DNA from: Candidula unifasciata
Lineage: Eukaryota > Mollusca > Gastropoda > Stylommatophora > Geomitridae
Assembly: GCA_905116865.2 (NCBI GenBank)
Contig: CAJHNH020002535.1
Span: 502,117 to 566,116 of the forward strand
Length of the DNA: 64,000 nucleotides
Reading direction: 5' to 3'
Part shown: in pieces, positions 1 through 10,871 of the stretch
How the letters are laid out: every line of letters begins with the position of its first letter
Numbering within the stretch: the first letter of the stretch is position 1
The notes under the pieces: model-generated
Databases searched by the model: none
Seen by the model: the letters and a program-made list of their open reading frames with translations, nothing else
What the model was told of the DNA's origin: nothing
Made by a program: the position numbers and the translations under genes

Positions 1-2190
1 GTGAACAAACACAAGAACAGTCTAGTGGACAAACACAAGAACAGTCTAGTGGACAAACACAAGAACAGTCTAGTGGACAAACACAAGAACAGTCTAGTGG
101 ACAAACTCAAGAACAGCCTAGTGAACAAACACAAGAACAGTCTAGTGGACAAACTCAAGAACAGCCTAGTGAACAAACACAAGAACAGCCTAGTGGACAA
201 ACACAGCCTAGTGAACAAACACAAGAACAGCCTAGTGAACAAACACAAGAACAGCCTAGTGGACAAACACAAGAACAGCCTAGTGAACAAACACAAGAAC
301 AGCCTAGTGAACAAACACAAGAATAGCCTAGTGAACAAACACAAGAACAGCCTAGTGGACAAACACAAGAACAGCCTAGTGGAAAAACACAGCCTAGTGA
401 ACAAACACAAGAACAGCCTAGTGAACAAACACAAGAACAGCCTAGTGAACAAACACAAGAACAGCCTAGTGAACAAACACAAGAACAGCCTAGTGAACAA
501 ACACAAGAACAGCCTAGTGGACAAACACAGCCTAGTGAACAAACACAAGAACAGCCTAGTGAACAAACACAAGAACAGTCTAGTGGACAAACACAAGAAC
601 AGCCTAGTGGACAAACACAAGCACAGCCTAGTGGACAAACACAGCCTAGTGGACAAACACAAGCACAGCCTAGTGAACAAACACAAGAACAGCCTAGTGA
701 ACAAACACATAAACAGCTTAGTGGACAAACACAAGAACAGCCTAGTGAACAAACACAAGAACAGCGTAGTGAACAAACACAAGAACAGTCTAGTGGACAA
801 ACACAAGAACAGCCTAGTGGACAAACACAAGCACAGCCTAGTGGACAAACACAAGCACAGCCTAGTGAACAAACACAAGAACAGCCTAGTGAACAAACAC
901 AAGCACAGCCTAGTGGACAAACACAGCCTAGTGGACAAACACAAGAACAGCCTAGTGAACAAACACAAGAACAGCCTAGTGAACAAACACAAGAACAGTC
1001 TAGTGGACAAACACAAGAACAGCCTAGTGGACAAACACAGCCTAGTGGACAAACACAAGCACAGCCTAGTGGACAAACACAAGAACAGCCTAGTGGACAA
1101 ACACAGCCTAGTGGACAAACACAGCCTAGTGAACAAACTCAAGAACAGTCTAGTGGACAAACACAGCCTAGTGGACAAACTCAAGAACAGCCTAGTGGAC
1201 AAACACAGCCTAGTGGACAAACACAGCCTAGTGGACAAACACAGCCTAGTGGACAAACACAGCCTAGTGGACAAACACAGCCTAGTGGACAAACTCAAGA
1301 ACAGCCTAGTGGACAAACTCAAGAACAGCCTAGTGGACAAACACAAACACAGCCTAGTGGACAAACACAAACACAGCCTAGTGGACAAACTCAGCCTAGT
1401 GGACAAACTCAAGAACAGCCTAGTGGACAAAACACAGCCTAGTGGACAAACTCAGCCTAGTGGACAAACACAGCCTAGTGGACAAACACAGCCTAGTGGA
1501 CAAACACAGCCTAGTGGACAAACTCAAGAACAGCCTAGTGGACAAACTCAAGAACAGCCTAGTGGACAAACACAGCCTATTGGACAAACACAGCCTAGTG
1601 GACAAACACAGCCTAGTGGACAAACTTAAGAACAGCCTATTGGACAAACACAGCCTAGTGGACAAACACAGCCTACTGGACAAGCACAGCCTAGTGGACA
1701 AGCACAAGCACAGCCTAGTGGACAAACACAAGAACAGTCTAGTGGGCAAACACAGCCTAGTGGACAAACACAGCCTAGTGGACAAACACAAGCACAGCCT
1801 AGTGGACAAACACCAACACAGCCTAGTGGACAAACACAAACACAGCCTAGTGGACAAACACAAACACAGCCTAGTGGACAAACACAAACACAGCCTAGTG
1901 GACAAACAGAAGAACAGCCTAGTGGACAAACACAAACACAGCCTAGTGGACAAACACAAACACAGCCTAGTGGACAAACTCAAGAACAGCCTAGTGGACA
2001 AACACAGCCTAGTGGACAAACACAAACACAGCCTAGTGGACAAACACAAGCAAAGCCTAGTGGACATACACAAACACAGCCTAGTGGACAAACACAAACA
2101 CAGCCTAGTGGACAAACACAGCCTAGTGGACAAGCACAAGCAAAGCCTAGTGGACAAACACAAACACAGCCTAGTGGACAAACACAGCCT
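1..2190. repeat. 18/24-bp minisatellite, runs off the left edge
   Basis: Tandem units built on CCTAGTGGACAAACACAG (18 bp) with a common 24-bp form that adds CAAGAA; the G/A change in GTGGAC/GTGAAC marks subtypes. The 24-bp GTGAAC form dominates the left part and the 18-bp form the right part. Units are multiples of 6 bp and nearly stop-free, so long ORFs exist in several frames on both strands. One frame would read Gln/Thr/Ser/Pro/Gly-rich (EQTQEQPSGQTQ-like), but it has a TAG at 324 and a one-base insertion near 1430 shifts it. I call this a repeat, not a gene. Confidence 0.95.
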
Positions 2191-2297
2191 ACAGTGTGTT
2201 TGATAAACATGTTCCTGTTTTACGTTCCGTAATTTGGCCCTGCTCACTGAACGGTCAACTCTCCTTTTCACTGTCGAAAGCAGCCAAAGACAAATCG

Positions 2298-2365
2298 TAC
2301 GCAGCTGGGATCGAACCCGGCACCCCGGCCTTAAGCAGCGCGTTCGCAACGCCTAAGCCACAGTT
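2298..2365 (-). mobile_element. tRNA-like SINE head
   Basis: On the minus strand a Pol III A-box-like TGGCTTAGGCGTTGCG is followed at tRNA-like spacing by a perfect B-box, GGGTTCGATCCC (about 2305-2320). The flanking sequence does not fold into an obvious complete tRNA, so a tRNA-derived SINE head is more likely than a functional tRNA. The 3' body, if present, would lie toward 2220 and was not recognised. Confidence 0.55.
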
Positions 2366-2850
2366 GTATCCCATGTTCAAAAAGGTTTTCATTGCGAAGT
2401 AGTCAGGTCGTTTGCTTGGCGCTCTAACGGTCGTGGGTACGTTTTATGGCGGCACCGGTCTGTTTACGAGTTCACGTTTTACGGAGACTACTGAGGATCG
2501 TCACTAAAGGTACGGAGTTCGTGCTTTGTGCGGTACTTTCGGCAGGTGTCTAGCCTTTTTGCGGTGAGAAGTAAAACGGAATAACATCCAGTCCAATGAA
2601 GTGAAAAAGGAACCCTTGGGTCACTGAGCTCGTAGGCTTGAGTCGTCATCAGCAAACGGCTGACGTTAAAATGATAAAAGTGCAGCTACGATAATGAAAT
2701 TGTGGTAGATTTGGGAAACTACCGACGGCAAACAAACGTCCAAGACGCCTTGTTCGTGTGGGGCGCTATGCGACACTATGATTACCAGGAGAATATAGGT
2801 CGCTGAATGTAACACCACATGATCCAGCGACACACGGGCATAATGGGTTA
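2366..2850. other. unannotated unique sequence
   Basis: No long ORF, tandem array or recognised transposon. The sequence is moderately GC-balanced and rich in CG dinucleotides compared with the neighbouring arrays. Confidence 0.5.
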
Positions 2851-2854
2851 TGCA

Positions 2855-2980
2855 CTTACTGACCAACTGACTGACTGACTTAGTGACCGATTGACAGACC
2901 AACTGACTGACTGATTGACTGACTGACCGACCAACTGATTGACCGACCAACTGACTGATCGACCAACTAACTGAATGACC
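2855..2980. repeat. degenerate ACTG-type microsatellite
   Basis: Imperfect tandem ACTG/ACCAACTG steps (GACTGACTGACT, GACCAACTGACTG) over about 125 bp. The unit is 4 bp with irregular insertions. Confidence 0.85.
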
Positions 2981-2984
2981 CCTA

Positions 2985-3120
2985 CTGTCTCATTCAATAT
3001 CCAGTTCAGACTCAGAAATATATGAACATTGTCCAGAGTATGAAAATGAAACCCGCTCCTTCTAGAGATTGAACCCGGACCACTTGGTCAGACAGCTGTC
3101 TGGGCCACCATAGCTTCATA
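2985..3120 (-). mobile_element. tRNA-like SINE fragment
   Basis: The minus strand reads a tRNA-like segment with B-box GGGTTCAATCTC near 3070, preceded by TGGTGGCCCAGACAGC. It lies directly beside the 3' end of the LINE fragment that starts at 3127. It could also be a diverged tRNA pseudogene. Confidence 0.45.
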
Positions 3121-3126
3121 TCATCA

Positions 3127-4094
3127 TCAAGTATCTTGCCAGTTTGCGTAGGCTTTTATCAATCTGACACATCTCGGTCTCTGGCGTTCTGGGTCAGTTC
3201 CACTATTAATATTCCCCCATGTCACTGATAATATTCCCCGATGCCACTGATAATATTCCCCCATGCCACTGATAATATTCCCCGATGTCACTGATAATAT
3301 TCCCCCATGCCACTGATAATATTCCCCCATGTCACTGATAATATTCCCCCATGTCACTGATAATATTCCCCCATGCCACTGATAATATTCCCCGATGCCA
3401 ATGATAATATTCCCCCATGCCACTAATATTCCCCGATGCCACTGATAATATTCCCCCATGCCACTGATAATATTCCACCATGCCACTGATAATATTCCAC
3501 CATGCCACTGATAATATTCCCCCATGTCACTGATAATATTCCCCCATGTCACTGATAATATTCCCCCATGCCACTGTCTTAAGCCATCAACCATCATTTC
3601 TCTTAGTCTATCTCTTCCAGTGATCTTTCCGGTCGTCGCGATATTTTCGACTGCTCCTTTTCTCATCACCTGACCAAAAAACTTTTATCTCCTTTTCATT
3701 GTTGTAAATAATGATATACTTTCATTTGCCATTTCCGGGCTGTCAATGTTGATTATTCCTGAAGTCCAAGGTATTCGCAACATTCTTCTCAAGAACCACA
3801 TCTCAGTTGCCTCCAAACTCTTCTCACTTTGTTTACAAGATGCACTACCATACAACAGAACAGGCTCGATATAACATCTCAGCGCTCTTTTCTGATGTGT
3901 AACGAGAGTGAATATTTTAGAGTTTATTACATAAAATACTTTTCATCTTCTGAAATGCCGCCTTAGCCAGGTAAATTCTGCTCTTAATTTATGTCACACA
4001 TCGCCTATCTGATGTTATGAATGTCCCTAAATACTTGACTTTACTGATTTGGTTAAGCACTTTCCCTTGTATTGCTATGTCACATTTTTGGAAT
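3127..4094 (-). pseudogene. LINE reverse transcriptase, C-terminal part (interrupted)
   Basis: This is a decayed non-LTR retrotransposon ORF2, the enzyme that copies LINE RNA into DNA at a nick. Reading down the minus strand from 4094: VKYLGTFITSDRRC (about 4050-4000), IKSRIYLAKAAFQKMKSI, VLLYGSAS (near 3850), EMWFLRRMLRIPW (3765-3806), VMRKGAVENIATTGKI and finally ERQRPRCVRLIKAYAN close to 3130. These are the usual post-catalytic thumb and tail motifs of LINE RTs. A 22-bp array (3197-3585) has expanded inside the tail and is read through in frame. Stops and frameshifts are present. The upstream half lies at 5394-6110, beyond a Tigger insertion. The YADD catalytic motif is missing. Confidence 0.8.
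3197..3585. repeat. 22-bp minisatellite inside a LINE tail
   Basis: About 17 copies of a 22-bp unit, core ATAATATTCCCCCATGCCAC, with CCCGATG and CCACCATG variants. It lies between the minus-strand LINE motifs MMVDGLRQ and DPERQRPRCV, so the array grew within transposon coding sequence. Confidence 0.95.
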
Positions 4095-4096
4095 TA

Positions 4097-5391
4097 CAGT
4101 AGAACCTCGCTTAACGAGCACCTCTCATAACGAGTAATTCGCATAACGAGTAAAACAAATTGTAAAAGAATGACTCGCTTAACGAGCGACGTTTCACATA
4201 ACGAGTGGCGAGGAGAGGGCAAGTCCCGGATTTTGCGCATGTTACATCAGTCTGTGTTTAGCACTCGTTCCAATAGCATCGTAGTCTCGCTTGTGATCAC
4301 ACATTTTCTCAAGCTTGTGTTATATTGTGATATATGTACATAAATCCTTCAGGCCTACAAGATGACCTCCCTGATTAATTTAAGTGAATCAAGATCTAAT
4401 TTCTACCTTCCAACACCTCTCCGTTACTCCAGCCCATGGACTAGCATGTTATTTCTAACTTTAAGAAGCGCTTCACTAAAGCACTCTTTGAGCATTGTTT
4501 TCAGGGGACTGAAGGGACTAACCTCACTCTCAAAGAGTTTTGGAGAAAAATCACTTTCACATCGCTGCCTGCCTCAAGATGATCGACAAGGCGGAAGAAG
4601 GGGTTACCAAGAGAATCCTAACTTCTTCTTGGAGGAAGCTTTGCCCCGAGAGTGTTGTCTATTTGTGACATTGAGGAGTTCGAGACAGTACCTGTGGAAC
4701 CTGTAGTCAACGAGACAGTGTCTTTGTCACTATCATGGGATTGTAGGTGGAGAACAGTGATATCGAACAGCTTGTGGAAGAGCACAGCCAAGAGCTGACC
4801 ACCAAAGAGCTTACAGAGTTGCATTCTGTTTCACAGCAAGAAGTTTTGGAGGAAAATATGTCAGAGGAGGAGGAGGAGAATGTAACAGAAAAGTAACAAT
4901 CTTCTGGCGAAATAACAAAAATGCTGAAAGCATGAGAAACTGTTGCTTCTCACATTGAGAAGCATCAACCTAATAATGAAGTGGCTATGCGCGCTGCAAA
5001 TTTAATGATAATGCTGTGTAGCATTTTCGCCAAATTCTAAAGCGTCGACAAAAGCAAATGTCTCTGCACATCTTTCTAGTAAAAAAAAAATAATTAGCTA
5101 TGTATCATAATTATTTCTACTTTTTTTTTTTCTGCAAATCGAATTCGCATTTCATGTGGGTTCGTTCCGCGTTTAAAGAAGAGATGAAGATGATTCACTC
5201 TCCTTAAATATGTATATAATTTCCTTTAAATAAATGTTATACATAACATTTTGTGAGTATTATTTTCGACATGGAACGCATTATCGTATAATACATTAAT
5301 TTATATGAGAAAAATTGCTTCGCATAACGAGTGTTTCGCTTAACGAGTATGATTCTGGAACGAATTATACTCGTTAAGCGAGGTTCTACTG
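4097..5391 (+). mobile_element. Tigger/pogo-type DNA transposon, degenerate
   Basis: A 1295-bp element with perfect 22-bp terminal inverted repeats (4097-4118 and 5370-5391) that begin CAGTAGAACCTCGCTTAAC, flanked by TA dinucleotides (4095-4096, 5392-5393) as expected for Tc1/mariner/pogo target duplication. Subterminal copies of CGCTTAACGAG or CATAACGAG recur at both ends (4128-4210 and 5317-5350), a typical arrangement of transposase binding sites. It sits inside a minus-strand LINE. The internal region keeps only the C-terminal part of a Tigger-like transposase with several disruptions, so it is non-autonomous now. Confidence 0.9.
4440..5090 (+). pseudogene. Tigger-like transposase, C-terminal remnant
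   Basis: Across shifting plus-strand frames I read LTLKEFWRKITFTSLPA, MIDKAEEGVTKRIL, DIEEFETVPVEPVVNE, LVEEHSQELTTKEL, SVSQQEVLEENMSEEEEEN and, after stops, HFRQILKRRQKQMSL. This is the order found in the C-terminal region of TIGD1-type proteins, the DDE transposases that cut and paste Tigger elements. The N-terminal CENPB-like DNA-binding domain and the DDE catalytic segment are absent. At least two stop codons (near 4894 and 4935) and frameshifts make it a pseudogene. Family assignment rests on remembered motif order, not on an alignment. Confidence 0.7.
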
Positions 5392-5393
5392 TA

Positions 5394-6110
5394 TCTTCTT
5401 CTTTGATAGAATCATTGTTTCAGTCCACCCTATTTCCCAATTTAATTGCTGCTTCTTGTTTCCAGGAAATATTTTCCGATTTCCCCATAAATGTTAAAAT
5501 CCTCCAACAATTATAAAATTTCATCATGTTTCACTTTATCAGAAGCTTTGGTATTATCTATGAAGCACAAATATATGTCTTTCTGTTTCTCCATTGATCT
5601 CTCTACTAATGTTTGCAATGTGTGTATTGCATTATTTGTACTTTTTGTATTCTACAAAACCATACGGCTCTTTACTAATTTCCATTATTTTTTTCTTGTT
5701 TCTCTCATAACAATTTTGAGCAACTGTTTGGTGACATGTTTTATGAGGTTGACTGTGAGAAATTCCTCACATTCAATTGACCCAGGTCTTTAACGTAATG
5801 TTTATAAATACAAACTTCAAAATATCATTAGGTATATCTCCACTGTTGTAAATATCATTCAGCAGTTTAGTTCATATGTCAACTCTAAGTTCACCGAGTT
5901 CTTCTATTTGCTCTATTGTAATTCCATATGGTCGGGTTGTTTTATCTTTCTTCATGTGTCTCATAGCATCAGAGACATTTTCTTTTACTATGGGTGTCCT
6001 TTCTCGGAAAACTACTGCCGCTAATTCTGTTCTTTGTCCATTATGTATTCATTCCATCTCTTTATAATTGAATCTTCCTCCATTATTTACCTTTCTGTTT
6101 TTGATTTTAA
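5394..6110 (-). pseudogene. LINE reverse transcriptase, upstream part
   Basis: The minus strand at 5514-5564 reads FIDNTKASDKVKHDEIL, the RT motif-A block (usually FIDYxKAFDxVxH) with one metal-binding Asp in FID. It is followed toward 5394 by LLEDFNI and WKQEAAIKLGNRV, and preceded toward higher coordinates by EINGETERHI and ISKEPYGF-type segments. Many stops interrupt it. It is separated from the C-terminal part (3127-4094) by the Tigger element. The block that should carry VRQGC and YADD is missing at the junction. The 5' limit is uncertain and could reach about 6270. Confidence 0.7.
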
Positions 6111-6600
6111 ACTTTTCGTATTTACAACTATTTTTCTTCCTGTCAAATCGCAGCTTTGCCCGTGCATGCTACGTCTCTCAAATAAAATTAATTTCACTTT
6201 TATCGCATTGCTCACATCACCACTTTCTTTGGCTCTTACAAATTATTTCTGATTTCTTTGTGTATTTTGTCATAGCCTAAAAACACTTACAGACATACAC
6301 AGGAGGAGGTCGGAGCACTTATGGGCACGTCCGATGTGCGAGGAAGATGCTCTATAACATAAACTATGTTTCATTTCAGGTAGTAACTCTTTGCTTTTTT
6401 GTTTAATGTTGTATTATAGAATTTCCTAATGCTCTCTTATACTTTGAATTTTAGTTATTGCATTGTATCTATTATTCACAATAACTCAGCACTGTTTCTG
6501 AATTTCTGTATCCACTTGAAGGTTTTCTTAATTAGGATATTTTTTAAAAAGTTTTATATTTTAAGACTCTTTCTTTCGTCTCTTCAATCTGACTTTTACT
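6111..6600. other. AT-rich spacer
   Basis: A/T-rich sequence with short shadow ORFs. The part up to about 6270 may be further diverged LINE. CGGAGCACTTATGGGC at 6311-6326 recurs exactly at 41448-41463. Nothing else was recognised. Confidence 0.5.
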
Positions 6601-6601
6601 T

Positions 6602-7268
6602 CTCCAAAAAGTGGGATGTAATCACCGTTACTTCCCCACAAAGTGGGATGTGATCACGGTTACTTCCCCACAAAGTGGGATGTGATCACCGTTACTTCCC
6701 CACAAAGTGGGATGAGATCACCGTTACTTCCCCACAAAGTGGGATGTGATCACGGTTACTTCCCCACAAAGTGGGATGTGATCACCGTTACTTCCCCACA
6801 AAGTGGGATGAGATCACCGTTACTTCCCCACAAAGTGGGATGTGATCACCGTTACTTCCCCACAAAGTGGGATGTGATCACCGTTACTTCCCCACAAAGT
6901 GGGATGAGATCACCGTTACTTCCCCACAAAGTGGGATGTGATCACGGTTACTTCCCCACAAAGTGGGATGTGATCACCGTTACTTCCCCACAAAGTGGGA
7001 TGAGATCACCGTTACTTCCCCACAAAGTGGGATGTGATCACCGTTACTTCCCCACAAAGTGGGATGTGATCACCGTTACTTCCCCACAAAGTGGGATGAG
7101 ATCACCGTTACTTCCCCACAAAGTGGGATGTGATCACCGTTACTTTACCACAAAGTGGGATGTGATCACTGTTACTTCCCCACAAAGTGGGATGTGATCA
7201 CTGTTACTTCCCCACAAAGTAGGGTGTGATCACCAGTACTTCCCCACAAAGTGGAATGTGATCACTGC
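6602..7268. repeat. 32-bp minisatellite with 96-bp higher order
   Basis: About 21 copies of a 32-bp unit, core CTTCCCCACAAAGTGGGATG followed by TGATCAC or AGATCAC. Subtypes cycle as TGTGATCACGG, TGTGATCACCG, TGAGATCACCG, giving a 96-bp trimer that repeats several times. The last 4 units at the right end are more diverged. Each unit carries inverted CCCCAC/GTGGG arms and often the palindrome GTGATCAC. Confidence 0.95.
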
Positions 7269-7494
7269 TACAGTCAACACCAGGCGCCGTATACAAATAA
7301 AAAACACAGTTTGCAAAAGCAACAAATAAACAGACTCAAGGAGGCCCTAACAACTCAAGCCGACCAGCACAGAGCTGGGCACGTGCATGCAGATTAATCC
7401 CAGCACGTGAGCCAATCGATTACTGTTAACTGAAGAGAGATTACTGCGAAGATCGAACAAGCTGATATATAATCAATGTTAAAAACTCTGTATA

Positions 7495-7620
7495 GCAAAT
7501 TGCATGTACAATAAGTGTTAGAATACCCCGATGAACAAATTACACGTGCAGTGAGTGTTAGAATAACACGGTGAACAAATTACATGTACATAAAGTGTTT
7601 GAATACATCGGGGGACAAGT
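7495..7620. repeat. 40-bp imperfect tandem repeat, 3 copies
   Basis: GTGTTAGAATA starts at 7515 and 7555 and a diverged copy at 7595; each is followed by a GAACAAATTACA-type block. The copies are clearly older than those of the adjacent 29-bp array. Confidence 0.75.
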
Positions 7621-7691
7621 TTAGCCAGGGTTAGAAATACTAGCAAATATTTTCCTTTTAAACCAGTGTTTAGAATGCTCTTATATATATG

Positions 7692-9402
7692 TACAGACTG
7701 TGCTATAACACAGGTCCATATACAGTCTGCGATATAACACTTGTCCACATACAATCTGTGCTATAACACTGGTCCACATAAAACCTGCATTAAAACACTG
7801 GTCCACATACAGTCTGCGTATAACAATGGTCCACAAACAGTCTGCGCTATAAAAGTCGTTCACATAAAGCTTGCATTAAAACACTGGCCCATATACAGTT
7901 TGAGCTATAACACTGGTCCACATACAGTCTGCGTTATAACACTGGTCCACATACAGTCTGCGTTATAACACTGGTCCACATACAGTCTGCGTTATAACAC
8001 TGGTCCACAAACAGTCTGCGTTACAATACTGGTCCTCTTGCAGTCAGCGTTAAAACACTGGTCCACATACAGTCTGCGTTATAACACTGGTCCACATACA
8101 GTCTGCGTATAACAATGGTCCACATTCAGTCTGTGCTATAACACTGGTCCATATAAAGTCTGCGTTATAACACTGGTTCACAACAGTCTGTGCTATAACA
8201 CTGGTCCATATAAAGTCTGCGTTATAACACTGGTTCACAACAGTCTGTGCTATAACACTGGTCCATATAAAGTCTGCGTTATAACACTGGTTCACAACAG
8301 TCTGTGCTATAACACTGGTCTACATACAGTCTGCGTTATAACACTGATCCAATTACAGTCTGTGCTATAACACTGGTCCACATACAGTCTGCGTTATAAC
8401 ACTGGTCCCCATTCAGTCTGCGCTTTAACACTAGTCCACATACAATCTGCGCTATAACACTGGTCCACATACAATCTGCGCTATAACACTGGTCTACATA
8501 CAATCTGTGCTATAACACTAGTCCACATACAATCTGTGCTATAACACTGGTCCACATAAAACCTGCATTAAAACACTGGTCCACATACAGTCTGCGTATA
8601 ACAATGGTCCACAAACAGTCTGCGCTATAAAAGTCGTTCACATAAAGCTTGCATTAAAACACTGGCCCATATACAGTTTGAGCTATAACACTGGTCCACA
8701 TACAGTCTGCGTTATAACACTGGTCCACATACAGTCTGCGTTATAACACTGGTCCACATACAGTCTGCGTTATAACACTGGTCCACAAACAGTCTGCGTT
8801 ACAATACTGGTCCTCTTGCAGTCAGCGTTAAAACACTGGTCCACATACAGTCTGCGTTATAACACTGGTCCACATACAGTCTGCGTATAACAATGGTCCA
8901 CATTCAGTCTGTGCTATAACACTGGTCCATATAAAGTCTGCGTTATAACACTGGTTCACAACAGTCTGTGCTATAACACTGGTCCATATAAAGTCTGCGT
9001 TATAACACTGGTTCACAACAGTCTGTGCTATAACACTGGTCCATATAAAGTCTGCGTTATAACACTGGTTCACAACAGTCTGTGCTATAACACTGGTCTA
9101 CATACAGTCTGCGTTATAACACTGATCCAATTACAGTCTGTGCTATAACACTGGTCCACATACAGTCTGCGTTATAACACTGGTCCCCATTCAGTCTGCG
9201 CTTTAACACTAGTCCACATACAATCTGCGCTATAACACTGGTCCACATACAATCTGCGCTATAACACTGGTCTACATACAATCTGTGCTATAACACTAGT
9301 CCACATACAATTTGTGCTATAACACTGGTCCACAAACAGTCTTGGCTGTAACCATGTTCCACATACAATGTGTGCTTTAACACTGATCCACATACAATCT
9401 GT
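7692..9402. repeat. 29-bp minisatellite with a 778-bp block duplication
   Basis: About 58 copies of a 29-bp unit, core GCGTTATAACACTGGTCCAC preceded by ATACAGTCT. Unit variants (GTCAGCG, AAAGCTTGC, TTGAGC) occur in the same order in two blocks starting near 7745 and 8523. The offset is 778 bp and the blocks look almost identical, so a recent duplication about 27 units long lies within the array. Confidence 0.95.
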
Positions 9403-9540
9403 GGAGTACGACCCACAGTGGTGAATCTATAAGAGTGGAGTACCACCCACAGTGGTGAATCTATAACAGTGGAGAACGACCCACGGTGGTGAATCTATAA
9501 CAGTGGAGAACGACCCACAGTGGTGAATCTATGACCGTGG
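9403..9540. repeat. 34-bp minisatellite, about 4 copies
   Basis: Core GACCCACAGTGGTGAATCTA, period 34 (AGTGGAG at 9434 and 9468). It directly abuts the 29-bp array, but the unit is unrelated. Confidence 0.9.
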
Positions 9541-9802
9541 GTACATGAGTGAAAGATAAACAGTTGCGAAGAAATGCAGGGACAGATTCAACCGTACACT
9601 ACATGGATGACAATGACTATGTAGCAGACGAGATCACTCACCGACGGCCGAATGGCTAGCCATGTATCTCTTTAGTATCGTATGCCAAGCTGGCCCGGAA
9701 AATGTCCTTTGGTTGAAATTGTATATAGTGTATCAAAGACTGCAAGGTCACACTAGGTAAGTTACTGAAGGTCTTTAGAAATCCTGCTGGACAGTTACGC
9801 TT

Positions 9803-9958
9803 GACACACATATCTTCGTAGTCACAACAATAAAAAGCCATCACTACAAGTTATTATCAATTATCTGTAAACAGAATTATGACACACATATCTTCGTAGT
9901 CACAACAATAAAAAGCCATCACTACAAGTTATGATCAATTATCTGTAAACAGAATTAT
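9803..9958. repeat. 78-bp direct tandem duplication
   Basis: GACACACATATCTTCGTAGT starts at 9803 and 9881, and a third truncated GACACACA starts at 9959. The two 78-bp copies differ by about one base (TTATTATC against TTATGATC), so the duplication is recent. Confidence 0.9.
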
Positions 9959-10249
9959 GACACACAATGGCAAGGCACCAGTAGTTTTTAATAGCTTGAA
10001 TAAAATGTTGAACTCTAAAATGTATAGTTGTAAGAAAAATGTTACGTATTTCCAGTTTTAATGTTATTTCAACTTTCAACATACGTAGTTTAAAAGGTAA
10101 AGAACTACTAAAGACCCTGAAGGAAAGTTAAATGCATTAAAAGAAAACAAATGTCTGAGGAAATTGATGAAAATCAAATGGGATAAATTCGAAATGGGGT
10201 CAAGAAATAGGAGACATGTTTGGGCAATCACAAGTAACAATAATTATAA

Positions 10250-10492
10250 GACACCGGTGCTGGCTCTACATTAGACACATCCTGAGAAAAAAAAACCAGC
10301 AGAGAATCGTGAAACAGGCATTACAATAGGAAACAAATGGATTAAGAAGGCAAGGACGCCCAGAAAAAACCCTAAGACGGACGTTGATGAGAGAGGCCAA
10401 AGCTGCCGGACTGGATTCTTTCCATGACATTGAACTGATTGTACAGGTTAGAGTGAAATGGAGAAGTAGACTGCACGCGCTGTCTGACATAT
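10250..10492 (+). pseudogene. LINE ORF2 C-terminal tail
   Basis: The plus strand reads WLYIRHILRKKNQQRIVKQA, then after one stop NGLRRQGRPRKTLRRTLMRE and AKAAGLDSFHDIEL, then VKWRSRLHALSDI and a stop at about 10490. The GRPR basic patch followed by xxWR near the terminus is the usual end of many LINE reverse transcriptases. Only this 3' end is preserved. Loose similarity may extend upstream to about 10100. Confidence 0.65.
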
Positions 10493-10499
10493 AAAGGAC

Positions 10500-10870
10500 A
10501 ACCAGGATAGACAGATCAATTATCGATACGAAACTATCAACTCTGAATGTCGCAGTGATAACACAGAACAACTGTGCGGGATACCAGTACTGTAACGCTA
10601 ACAACATGACGTGCACTGTTGACGTACCCGCACTCTGCCTGCTTCACCGATGCAAACCCCCGTGTCCTGTACTGTGCTTACTTAGATTGTCGTGTCCTGT
10701 ATGGGTTACACTCTCGTGTCCTGAACTGACTGCAGACTCTCCGAGAATGTTGGAGGCGATCTTTGTGTTACATCGACCAAGCCTGAATACATACTACCAC
10801 TGCGGCCACCAGTGTGGGTTTGTTCGGACTAGCTACAGCTGTGCGTCGTTGAGTGTATCAAGCGAAGCAT
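10500..10870. other. unique spacer with weak short repeats
   Basis: Contains three loosely spaced CGTGTCCTG blocks (about 10661, 10691 and 10723) that suggest an old short tandem repeat. The ORF here runs into the 43-bp array and is not convincing. Confidence 0.4.
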
Positions 10871-10871
10871 C

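Noticed and set aside
1..2210. ORFs of 542, 309 and 253 codons
   Set aside because: The units are multiples of 6 bp and nearly stop-free; overlapping frames on both strands are open at once, there is no start context, and frameshifts occur between units.
2298..2365. Functional tRNA gene
   Set aside because: The A- and B-boxes are good, but I could not form a full cloverleaf with acceptor stem; the SINE explanation is simpler.
9656..9844. 62-codon minus ORF with several Cys
   Set aside because: It overlaps a 78-bp duplication and shows no motif or splice signal.
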